From the NCBI GenBank assembly GCA_003508835.1, contig PUFA01000027.1, forward strand, positions 310,001 through 374,000: a stretch of 64,000 bases of DNA, in the 5' to 3' direction. The position numbers and the translations under genes are program-made. Below are positions 13,189 to 23,790 of the stretch, one piece after another. The stretch is from Eonycteris spelaea. Lineage: Eukaryota; Chordata; Mammalia; Chiroptera; Pteropodidae. The notes beneath the pieces are model-generated. The model saw only the letters and a list, made by a program, of their open reading frames with translations, ran no database searches and was not told the origin of the DNA. The stretch's first letter is position 1; each line of letters starts with the position of its first letter.

Positions 13189-13869
13189 CTGGAGAGGGAA
13201 AATTGTTATTCAGGTCCTTATGATCATACCACTACAACTGTAGCATCCTCATAACATTTAAATGATTTTTCCTTAATTTTAATTCCCTTTGTGCAGTAGT
13301 CACCGAGTCAGTGGTTAATAAATATTTGTCTAATGAATGATGAACAAATATTTTTAAGATGAGGCCTCTGGAGTAAAATTACTTGCATTCTATTATGAAA
13401 TTAATATGTTTGTAAATTCATTCAGCAAGGAATTATGTGCCAAGTATGGAGCTGCTCTCACCAACCCCCCTCTCAGAAAACTTACATTTTGGAAGAGAAG
13501 ATAACTAAACAAATAATAATATAATCAGGGCCAGGAACAATGGAGGATGATACGTGAGCCCCTAAGAAAGCCTGGAGGAAGATGCAAGGTGTAGAAGAGG
13601 TTACCAAAAGCTTCCAGAAAAAGTGGGATTTAAGCCAAGGGTACAAGATGAGTATGAGTTAGTCAGGTAAGAGGTGGGGAAAGGTATTCCCAGGCAGAGG
13701 AATCAGCCTGAGTCAGGACTTGACGAAGCAGAGATGGCAGATTCCAGAAACTAAAAGAAGTTCATGTGGCGAGAGCAGGGAGTTCAAAGGGGAAAGCAGA
13801 ATGATGTTAAGTAGAGGAGTAAGGGGGCAGGTCACTGAGGGCCTGGCACGCTGAACTCATCCTGAAGGC

Positions 13870-14375
13870 ATGGCTGTGGTAGGCGGAATAATGGTCCCCC
13901 AAAGAGCCACATTCTAATTTCTGGCAACTGTGAAGATGTTACCTTGCATGGTGAAAGGAAAGTTGCAGATGTGATTAAGTTAAGGACTTTGAGGTGGGAA
14001 AGTATCCTGGATTATCTGGGTAAACCCAAGAGAATCACAAGTGTCCTCATGACTATATTTAAAAGGGGGAGGCAGGAAGATCAGAGTCTGAGTTGGAGAT
14101 GTGATAACAGAAGCCGAGGTCAGAGCAATAGTTATTGTCTTTGAAGATGGCAGAAGAGACCATGAGCTGAGAAATGCAGGAGGCTTCTCAAAATTGTAAA
14201 AGGCAAGGAAATATTCTCCCCTCAAGCCTCCAGAAAGGAATGCAGCCCTGCTGACACCTTGATGTTAGCACAGTAAATCTGATTTGGGTCTTCTGACTTC
14301 CAGATAATAAATGCACGCCGTTTTAAGGCATTATGTTCATAGTAATTTGTTCCAGCAGCAGTAAGTAACTATTAG
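13870..14375 (+). mobile_element. MaLR-like LTR (MLT1-type)
   Basis: Phrases characteristic of this dispersed family occur in order: 'GCGGAATAATGGTCCCCCAA', 'GCAGATGTGATTAAG', 'AGCCTCCAGAAAGGAATGCAGC', 'CACCTTGATGTTAGC', 'TTTGTTCCAGCAGCA'. The family name is from memory. Ancient and non-coding. Confidence 0.6.
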
Positions 14376-14829
14376 AACCGGGAATCACTGAAGGTTTTCC
14401 AGCAGGGACCACAGGGATCTGACTAGAAAGATCTCACAGTGTCGAGAATGAGCTAGAGTAAGGAAAAGTGGAAGCAAAGGGACCAGAAACCCAAAGAAGA
14501 GACTGTGGTGGGCTCTGCCACAGTGCTTTGCAGCAGAATGCAGTTCTTAGAAAACTCAATGGACCAAAATTGGCAAAAGAGGGGCCCCCATTCACCTTGT
14601 GGAGACGAGAAGACTCAGTAAGCCACTGCTGCTGGCCTGCTGTCCCACAAAGAGAGCCATGGAAGAGTTCAGAAAGGACATTGCTGAGATGGCAAGGGTT
14701 TAGACAAACTGAGGGCCAACTGAGAATGTTTGTAAATAGATCTGAACAAAGTATCATGACCTCGTTTTGTAAAGATATTCTTCTCCCCAAACTAATCTCT
14801 AAATTTTTACAAAATTGATTGGGATTTTT

Positions 14830-16180
14830 TTTCACTACTTAAAAATGTAACTCTAAAGTTCATCAGAAAGAGTAAATGTGTGAAAGTAATCAAAAAAATT
14901 GAAAGAGAAGAATTATGCTTTATCATTAAAAGTGTGGTGCTAGCATAGCAATAGACAAATGGATCAAAGGGATGGAAGAGATTCAAGAAACAGACTTGTG
15001 TATATATGAGAATTTAATATTTGATAAAAATGGGACTTTAAATTATTGTCCCATGGTGTTGGAACAATTAGCTATGATCAGAAAACAAAATTTAATAGCT
15101 ATTTTTATATCTTTTACAAAAATGCAATCCAGACAAATTAAAGATATTATCAGAAATAATAATAGCCATAGATATTCTACAAGAAAGTATCAATGAAGTA
15201 TCAATGAAAGTATCAATGTAAGCCTTTGTAAGAATGATATCATAAAAGAATGCTTGACAGATTTGGGGCACAGGAACACTTTAAATATTATTATAAATAT
15301 ATACTAGTAAATCTGAAATGCAAAATTGTGAAAATAAAACTTGCATTATTTACTATACTGTAAAAGAAACTTTTTGACAAAGATGAGCAACTCAATTAAA
15401 AGGTGAGAAAAGAACCTAAATAGACAATTCATAAAGGAAATGTAAATGGTCAATAAACTTAGGAGATGATACCTACGTCACAAATAATCAAAAAAGTGCA
15501 AGTACAAAAACAATCGTGAAGTGTCCTTTTGTTTGTTTATTTGCATAAAAGACCGGCAAAAACTAAAAAGATTACTAATAGAGTTGCAAGGGTGCAAGAA
15601 ATGGACAACCGAGGCCATGTTGGACTTGCGGGGGCCCCCCACACATTGCCTTCATGAGTCCCCGCTCCATAAAAACATGTAAAATCATATTTTATGGCTG
15701 CATTGGTATAAAAAGTATATAATCTGGGATGGATTCATTGTATATTGTATATTCATTATTATTATAAAATTTCTCTTAATTTTAAAAGAAGTTAAAATAT
15801 TTTTATGGCCCCTAAAAATACTCATACAAATAGGCAACCATATGTGTATAGAGATGTTCATTACATTATTCATTATTTGTAACTGCAAAAAATTTAAAAC
15901 AGGCTATCCAAAATGAGGACATGGTTAAATTAATTTTGGCAAGGAAGAGTCTGATATATATGGATTAATGTGGTAAGTTCACTTTGATGTACTTTTGATT
16001 TAAAAAGTCAGATTAGAGAATAATATTTAGTAAGATCACATTGTTTTATATACACACACATTTCCAATGACTGAAAAGATATACTATAAACAATAAATGT
16101 GGTTATCTCTAACACAGCAGAGTTGGGGAATACAGTCTGAATTGTATAATTTTTTATAATGAGCATTTATTATTTATATG
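14830..16180 (+). mobile_element. Old degenerate L1 fragment
   Basis: L1-like phrases on the plus strand include 'GCTAGCATAGCAATAGACAAATGG' in part, 'CAGGAACACTTTAAAT' and 'GGTCAATAAACTTAGGAGATG'. Very AT-rich, with no usable open frame. Confidence 0.55.
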
Positions 16181-17262
16181 AAAAATATTTACATTTTGAA
16201 GAGAAGAAGAAATATTTCTCTTTGTGATAAAGTCTGGAACTCCTCTGAAGAAAGCAATCTTCACGCACAGCTGAGAAGCCTTAAAAGACACTCAAATAAC
16301 CAAGTCGGTTTCTTCCCCAGCCTTCCTGCAAATCAGAAGTGGGGAAATGCAGTAACGTTTTCAAAGCACCGAAAACCGAAAACAAACAAACAAAAATCAA
16401 AGGCAGCTTAGTTTTCCTCTTGAAACTACAATTGGCTTGTGCCTGAATCACAAAGTGAAGCTTTCACCTGGTCCTCCAAAAGTTCCCCTGGCTCCTAAGC
16501 CACCGCTCACCCAAGGGACAGGCAGGCTGGGACTGAGAAGCAAAGTTCTGAGCGACAGTTAGGGGAGTGGCAGTTGGAGCGTGGGGTGGTCCAGGGACCC
16601 CATTACCTAGGAGAGGGGCTCTAAGCCCATCTGCTGGGCCTCATTATGGCCAAATAGTCATGGCCAATGTACTTCATGCTGAGTCTCAGGAGGCCTATAC
16701 CTGAATATCCAAAACTGATTCCGTGTCAGAGACTGTCCTGAAGCCTTAGCAAAAGGCTTCTGAAGGACAGGACGTCTTCCTCAGCACGTACTCACTTCTC
16801 CCAAACAGAAGGAAGATGCTTAGGAAACTCCGCCAGGATTCTGTTCAACTCTTTCAAATAAGTAAGACTTGTTTATGATAAAGCAGGCGTTCGTTTTTCT
16901 GATGGATGATGACCACGCTGCTGCCTCCCATGGTACAGGGAGATGTCCGCCCTGGGCTGCAGGCCAATGAGGAGCCAGGGAGGCCCGATTCAGGCTGTTT
17001 GGTGAGAGAAGTCAGATGACGAAGTGGGGGGTAGCAAGGCGGGGTGGGCGGGGGGAATGGGAGCAGGCACTTGTCCTGAATGGAGACTGATGCTGAGAAA
17101 AGCTCACTGATACATTAACCCACGTATTAAACTGTTAATTTAGTGTGTGCCTGCTTGAGCAAGGCATGGGACAGTAGAAAGACAAAAGGAAACAAGGCAA
17201 ACCCTTCCTCCACACACTCATAGTCCAGTGAAGAAGATACAGGTGCAAAAGTGTTCCTAGGC

Positions 17263-17472
17263 AGCAGTCCCAACCTTTCTGGAACAAGGTCTGGTGCTCC
17301 TATGAAATCTACCTGAAAATCTGAAGTGGGGCTGAGGCAGTGATGCTAACGATGAGAAGTGGCTGCCAATGCAGGTGAAGCTTCACTTGCTCGCCTCCTG
17401 CTGTACAGCCTGGCTCCTAACAGGCCATGGACCGGTACCAGTCCACAGCCCCGTGGTTTGGGACCCCTGCCC
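17263..17472. mobile_element. hAT-type DNA transposon remnant with inverted ends
   Basis: The left end 'GCAGCAGTCCCAACCTTTCTGG' (17261 onward) and right end 'TTTGGGACCCCTGCCCTG' are near-inverted copies. Inside are 'CTAACAGGCCATGGACCGGTACC' in part and 'GATGAGAAGTGGCTG'. Too short for a transposase; a non-autonomous copy. Confidence 0.6.
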
Positions 17473-18009
17473 TGGGTAGGAGAAAGGATAAATCATAGCA
17501 AGAAACAGCTGTTTTGAATCAGGAGCTTGGAGAAAGGAGTGTGGCTTCTGGGCCAGAGGCTTCCTGAAGGAGGTGATGCATGAGCTGATTCGTGCAGATG
17601 GGCAGGGTCAGTTGTGAAGGGTCTGCGAGGAAGCATATTCCAAGCAAAGAGAACACTGGAGCCAAGGGAACCATGGGGCGTGTATGCAAAACAGGAAGGA
17701 GTTCTGTTTGCTTTATAACATTTAAGGTATGAGTACAGTGGCGTGACGCCCCTCCGGAGATATAAAAGGAGAAAGGTAAGCAAGACACCTGCCTGGGCTC
17801 TCTGCCTCACACCCCCTTACAGTTTCATGGGTCTCACTCATTCTCTCTCAGTCCAGTCCACAACGTCGCCCTTTAGTTTTCAATGTTAAAAGGCAACTTG
17901 ACTGAATTATTTTTTTCCAACATTACCTGTGGAGGGGAGGTGTTAACTAATGACTTGACAAGTTTGGTCAAAAGAAACAGTGCACCCTCTTCCTCTTCCT
18001 GTCTTAGCA

Positions 18010-18130
18010 GGAGGAGGGTGACATTAATCAGGCACTTACCAGATATTAAAGTTGCTACGATCTCACATGTACTAACTCATTGAACCCTTGCGTCAATCTT
18101 GTGAGATGTATTATGACAGGTAAGTAAACT
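18010..18130 (-). repeat. MIR SINE fragment
   Basis: Reverse-orientation MIR core, recognised from 'GGCACTTACCAGATATTAAAG' in part, then 'CATGTACTAACTCATTGAACCC' in part and 'GGTAAGTAAACTGAGAC'. Confidence 0.5.
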
Positions 18131-18439
18131 GAGACTCCGTGGCAGAATGTCCTTGAGATATTCCGGACAAGGGTAGGAGTGGTCAAAGAATCCTGCACTC
18201 ACCAACACACAATGTGGTGAATAGTATCTCTTGAAACCAGCTTGTTATAGTTTATGCATCTGCTCTTTTTTATTTATTTTGAGTTTTAATTAATGAACTA
18301 TGCAACACCTAAACCATGCAAATTAGCCTACATGTTGATTCTGAAGCCCCTGGGGAACTCTGCTTTATTTCTTAGTGTTAATTTTAAGATAAATAAATAC
18401 CTTGGAGGTATTCATTTCTGTCTTCATGGCTTGTGCGTG

Positions 18440-18441
<2 letters not shown>

Positions 18442-18482
<41 letters not shown>
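18442..18482. repeat. (CT)n microsatellite
   Basis: About twenty CT dinucleotides. It creates artificial Leu-Ser and Arg-Glu frames on the two strands. Confidence 0.93.
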
Positions 18483-18483
<1 letters not shown>

Positions 18484-19239
18484 CCCTCTGTTTGTCTGAG
18501 ATCTCTCTCCAGGGACCTGTCCACTGTACTTCATGCACTACTTTCTGAACACCAAGGAGGAACAAGGGATTGGGTCAGAGCCATCATTAACAGTGGCTTC
18601 CTGAGCTCTTTTCTCCTGCCTGTTTCCCTCACCTCCCGACTTGACCCCCAGTCACCTTCCCAGCCTAGTAGTCCTATTTGTCCTCACAGCACATTATTCT
18701 AGTTCACTCAAGTACATCTACACAAGAGTTTTGTGATGCTGCTTTCCTGCTTGGAGGAGAAGCTCTACTTATTGACTTGATTGCCAAGAGCAATGACACA
18801 CTGATTAAATCTTCACGCAGCCCTGGGCAGGCAATTACATCCTCTTTACGAAAACAGAAACAAAAACAAAAACCTGAGCTGCAGCGAAAAGGTTCAGTTG
18901 CCAGTCCTTGAACCAGGCACTGTCCACTCTACACCACTACCTCCAACTGGGAGAGAGTTTGGAGGGCCAGAAAAACTGCCTTTAGTTCCTTTTCTATTTA
19001 ATAGTTTCTCCTCTCTTTCTCCTTCTTTTTCTTTTATTTCTTCTCCTCCTCCACGTCCTCTTCCTTCCGCATCCGGTGAAAAAATTTCTAACAGTACGAG
19101 AGGGTGCAAAATGAAAAGTGAAAGTCTCCCTTCCTCATCACCTCTGCTGGCATCAATTGTCAACAGTTTCTTGTCTAAATGACTTTAAAAAATGTATGCA
19201 TCACACACACTTAGCTTCTAAATTTACACAAAGCAATCT

Positions 19240-21235
19240 CTCTCTTTTTTTTTTAAATCTATTGAAATATAATTGACACATAATATTACATTAAGTTCAA
19301 GTGTACAAAATAATGATTTAATATTTTAAGATTGTGAAGTGACACACAGTAAATCCTGTTAATATCAACACCATACACAGTACAAAAAGTTTTTTCTTGT
19401 GATGAGAACTTATAACTCTATTCTTTTAGCAACTTTCATATATGCAATACAGTATGATTAACTATAATCACCATGCTGTACGTTACATCCCTTTGACTTA
19501 TTTATTTTATAACTGAGAATGTATGTATTTGACCTCCTGCACCTATTTCACCTACCCCCTTCCTCTGGCAACCATCCATCTGTTTCTGCATCTATGAGTT
19601 GTTTCTTCCTTCCTTCCTTCCTTCCTTCCTTCCTTCCTTCCTTCCTTCCTTCCTTCCTTCCTTCCTTCCTTTCTTTCTTTCTTTCTTGTTACTTTCTTTC
19701 TTTCTCTCTCTCTTTAGATTCCACATATAAGTGAGATCATATAGTATATGTCTTTCTCCTGACTTATTTTACTTAGCATAAAGCCTTCAAGATCTATCCA
19801 TGTTGTTGCAAATGGCAAAATTTCCTTCTTTTTTTAATCACTTGTGTGTATATGATATGTGTGTATGGGCTATTGTAAATAATGCTGTAATGAACATGAG
19901 GGTGCACATATCTTTTCAAGTTAGTATTTTCATTTTATTCAGATAAATACCCAGAAGTGGAATAGCTGGAACATGTGGTAGTTGTTTTTTATTTTTTTGA
20001 GGAAACTCCATACTGTTTTCCATAGTGGCTGCACTAATTTACATTCTTATCAACAGTGTACAAAGGTTTCCTTTTCTTAACATCCTTGCCAACACTTATT
20101 TCTTGTCTTTGTGATAATAGCCATTCTAACACGTATGAGGTGATATGATATCTCATTGCAGTTTTAATTGCATTTCCCTGATAATCAATGATATTGAGCA
20201 TCTTTTCAGTTATCTGTTGGGTATCCATATGTCTTCTTTGGGAAGATATTTATTCAGATCCTCTGCCCATTTCTAAAACTCAGATTTTTTTTTTTTTTGG
20301 CTATTCAGTTGTAAGAATTCTTTATATCTTTTGGATATTAATCCCTTATCACATATATAATTTGCAAAATATTGTCTTGCATTTGGTAGGTAATCTTTCC
20401 ATTTTGTCGATGGTTTCCTTTGCTGTACAGAAGCTTTTTTAGTTTCATATATTCCACTTATTTACTTTTGCTTTTAGTGTTTCAAAAAAAAAATCATTGT
20501 CAAGACTGATGTCAATGAGCTTACCACCTTTATTTTCTTCTAGGAGTTTTATGGTTTCAGGTCTTAACATTCAAATCTTTAGTCCATTCTCAGTTGATTT
20601 CTGTGTATGATAGAAGATAGTGGTCCAATTTCATTCTTTTGCATATGGCTGTCCAGTTTTCCCAGCACCATTTATTGAACAGATTATCCTTTGATCATTA
20701 TATATTCTTGGCTCCTTTGTGGTAAATTAACTGACCATATATGTATGAGTTTATTTCCAGGCTATTCTGTTCCATTAATCTATGCATCTGTTTTTATGCC
20801 AATTCCATATTATTTTGATTACTTTAGTTTTGTAATAGAATTTGAAATCAGGAAGTGTGGCACCTCCAGCTTTGTTCTTCTTTCTCAAGATTACTTTGGC
20901 TATTTGGGATCTTTGGTGGTTCCATACAAATTTTAGAATTATTTTGTTCTATTTCTATGGAAAATGCCATTGGAATTTTGATAGGTTTTATACAAGTCGA
21001 GATTGCTTTGGGTAGCATGGACACTTTAATAATACTAACTCTTTCAAGCCATGAGTACAGAATAGTTTTCCATTTATTGTGTCTTCCTCAGTTTCTTCCA
21101 TTAATGTCCGATAGTTTTCAGCATATAGGTCTTTCACCTCCTTGGTTAAATTTATGGCTTTTTCCCCTCTTAATTATATCTGAGATCTTTCATATCAGCA
21201 CATATAAGAGCTTTGAATAGTTTCCCGTATCACTC
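19240..21235 (-). mobile_element. L1 fragment, minus strand, with internal (TTCC)n expansion
   Basis: It reads as an inverted old L1: 'TATTGAAATATAATTGACAC', 'CCATGCTGTACGTTACATCCC' in part, 'ATCCATGTTGTTGCAAATGG', then ORF2-derived sequence to about 21235. The subfamily looks like the L1s widespread in laurasiatherian genomes (inference). A pure TTCC/TTTC tract at about 19604-19690 lies inside. No intact frame. Confidence 0.75.
19604..19690. repeat. (TTCC)n-(TTTC)n microsatellite
   Basis: About seventeen TTCC tetramers switch to TTTC. This is a homopyrimidine tract that could adopt triplex (H-DNA) structure. It lies inside an inverted L1. Confidence 0.92.
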
Positions 21236-21289
21236 AGAGTGAAATACAAAGTCCATACTTTAGTGGATATAACCTTGAGGCCAAAGCAT

Positions 21290-21610
21290 GACAAAGATAC
21301 TACAAGAAAAAAAATTATAAGCCCACATCACTCATGAATATAGATGCAAAAATCTTAAAATATTAGTAAATCAAATCCAGCAATATATGAAAAGAAAGTG
21401 CATCACAACCAAGTTGGATTCATTCCAGGAGTTTCGATGTTAATTTAACATTCAGAAATCTGTGTAACCCATATATTAATAGATTTAAAAAAAAGCATTA
21501 TCATCATCTCACAGAGAAAACTATTTGATAAAATTCTACACATTTGTAATGGAAATAGGAATAGAAGAGAACTTCCTTAACCTGACAAAGGGACTCTATA
21601 AAATCTATGG
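21290..21610 (+). mobile_element. L1 ORF2 fragment
   Basis: 'CATCACAACCAAGTTGGATTC', 'ATTCCAGGAGTTTCGATG' and 'CTTAACCTGACAAAGGG' are hallmarks of mid-ORF2 of L1. Orientation is opposite to the adjacent L1 block. Confidence 0.65.
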
Positions 21611-22099
21611 TGTTAGAAGTCGGTATAGTGGTTATCTCTGCATAAAGGGCAAGTGGGGGGCACATTTTGTAGTAATGATCTATTTTGTGATTTGATTGCC
21701 CACTTGTGGTTACTTTGTGATAATCAAGCTGTGCAGGAATGATTTGGATGCTTTAGAGTACAAGTATTATACTTCATTTAAAAATGTTGTAAAAAGTTTT
21801 TTCAAGGGAAAAAAATGTAGTCCTTCCTGATTATCTCAGAAGGGTAGAGGGAGGGTGTGACCAGGGATTGTCAAGGACAGGAGATGGAGATTGATGGGAT
21901 GAGAAGAAGTAGAAAAGAACTGGGTGTGCGTGTGCTGTACAAAGTTTTCAGTAAAAAGAAGGAGTAACTTGGAGATGAGGTGCAGAGGGGAATACATTAC
22001 CAGAAAGCAAAAGAAATTAGGGAGTATGGAATTTAATACCTAGATGCCCCTCACAGAGTGAATTTTTCTAAGATAAGGAGACAACACATTTTACCTATT

Positions 22100-22420
22100 C
22101 TCCTCAGTCACTTTTATAGTTGGTCCTAATCCCCATAACAGCCTGGGAAAGTAGTTAATATTATTTTGTTTTACTGTTGGGGAAACCTAGACTCAGAGTG
22201 AGGATGACTGAGCCACAGGACAGGCCCCAGAGCTGCTCAGAAGGCCTGTCTGGATGTGATGCCAAGAGCAGCCACCTGTTGGCAGCCAGTACAAATCATG
22301 GTCCCTCCGTTGACTGTCAGTTAACAGTAAAATAGGAATAGTATCTCCTTCCAAGGTTATAGCAAGCACTAAATGAGATTTTGTGACATCATAGGCATTC
22401 AATACATTTTTTCTCCCATG
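22100..22420. repeat. Two MIR-like fragments
   Basis: 22100-22240 resembles MIR in reverse orientation ('TTTTACTGTTGGGGAAACC'). 22310-22420 resembles MIR in forward orientation ('ACAGTAAAATAGGAATAG', 'CATAGGCATTCAATACAT'). Confidence 0.45.
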
Positions 22421-23084
22421 CCAACATATTCATCAAGATCTCTCCAAAGATATCATTCAAAAAAATCCAGGATCATGAAGACAGTTATGTAACCACCACT
22501 CTACCAAATAGGTCTAAGGAGAGCCTCATTTTCCTGGTGAGGCTTGTACTGACTAGACATTAATAGAGGAGGGAGCTGGCTTTTCATAATAAGCTTGTCC
22601 TAGGCCAGCCTTTCTCAGTGTGGTCCAAGTAGGTTCCTGAGACTTTCAGGGGGTTTGGGGGGTAAAAACTGTTTCCCAACATTGTCAAGCCAGTTATTTG
22701 CCTTCTCCCCTCTCATTCTCTTACTGGCATGCTATTCAGAGACTAGAGGACATATTACATCACGCAATGGCTAATGACGTGTGTTTGAACTGTGCTTGAC
22801 ATCTTAGGTTTTAAATGTGTTTTAACCCCTAATACATATACGTCCATAGGTATGTGCCAGAATTAGGAAATAAAAACACAGGAGCCAGTTAAATTTGAAT
22901 TCCAGATAAACACGGATATTGCATGGGATACAATCATATTAAAATATAATTCATTGCTTATCTGAAATCCAAATTTAATTTTACGTCGTGTAACTTCCCC
23001 GCCACGCCTAGACCTATAGCCAAAAAGTTTGCAAACCGCTCCACTAGGTGACAGCAAGCTGAACAGCAGCACGATCCTAGTAAT

Positions 23085-23790
23085 TCCGGATGCGGCACTT
23101 CCGGTCAGGCGGCCGGCCAGCGCGGCGGGGCCCCGCCCACCTCTGGAAGCCTCCGCCGGAAGCCTCCGCCAGGCGTTCCCCCCAGGCCGGGCCCTGCCGC
23201 GACCCACCCCCCGGTGCCTCCGGTGCCTCCCGCGACCCGGGACTAATGTGGGGCGCGGAGGCGGTCGGATCGGCTTCCTGCCTCCAGGGGGCAGCGACCG
23301 CGGCCTGACCCTTGCGTGACCAGCTTGGCGCCCGCGCCGCTCTTCCTGTCGCTGGACGTGGTGGGCCGACCAGCGGGCGGCCACGGTCGGCGGTCGCCAT
23401 TCCCGTGTCGCTGCGCCCGCGGGGGCCGCCCGAGCCGGCCACGATGCCACTGGGCCTGAAGCCCACCTGCAGCGTCTGCAAGACCACGTCGTCTTCCATG
23501 TGGAAGAAAGGCCAGCAGGGGGAGATCCTCTGCCACCATTGCACGGGCCGGGGCGGCGCGGGCGGCGGGGGCGCCGGCTCGGGGGCCGCCGGCGGGACTG
23601 GGGCAGCAGCGGCGGTGTCGGCTTCGGCGCGGCGACCTTCGCTAGCACCTCGGCTGCCCCTCCGCAGAGCAACGGGGGCGGGGGCGGCAAGCAGGTGAGC
23701 ACCTCAGGCCCCTTCCGCCAGCGCAGGCCGAGCCGGGGCGAGGTGGACGGAGGCCTAGCGGGCGGGGAGGGGCCGGGCCGCCGGGATCGC
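23085..23790 (+). promoter_or_regulatory. CpG-island promoter of GATAD1
   Basis: A sharp rise in G+C and CpG from the AT-rich flank begins near 23085 and ends near 23790, spanning the 5' UTR, exon 1 and the start of intron 1. An ETS-type core, CACTTCCGG, sits at 23096-23104. A 13-bp unit GGAAGCCTCCGCC is repeated in tandem at 23145-23157 and 23158-23170, and GGTGCCTCC is doubled at 23213-23230. No TATA box was seen, as usual for CpG-island promoters. The start site cannot be fixed from sequence alone. Long frames across this island on either strand are GC-bias artefacts. Confidence 0.8.
23444..23694 (+). CDS. GATAD1: GATAD1 coding exon 1 (one base missing)
   Basis: 251 nt, where 252 are needed to join exon 2 in phase. 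The ATG at 23444-23446 gives MPLGLKPTCSVCK, the known GATAD1 start. After codon 53 or so the frame must shift by one to read GFGAATFAST and then end GGGGGKQ at the donor (GTGAGC, 23695). The missing base is best placed in the G run at 23600-23603. Confidence 0.9.

Larger units (their letters stand above)
13189..23080. other. Interval between the divergent TMBIM7 and GATAD1 genes
   Basis: This roughly 9.9 kb interval should include the unidentified 5' untranslated exon(s) and promoter of TMBIM7. Otherwise it is repeats: an LTR-like element, two L1 blocks, a hAT remnant, MIRs and microsatellites, listed separately. I saw no further protein gene. No CpG-rich TMBIM7 promoter is visible. Stretches 16200-17260 and 21620-22100 hold nothing I can identify. 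Confidence 0.5.
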
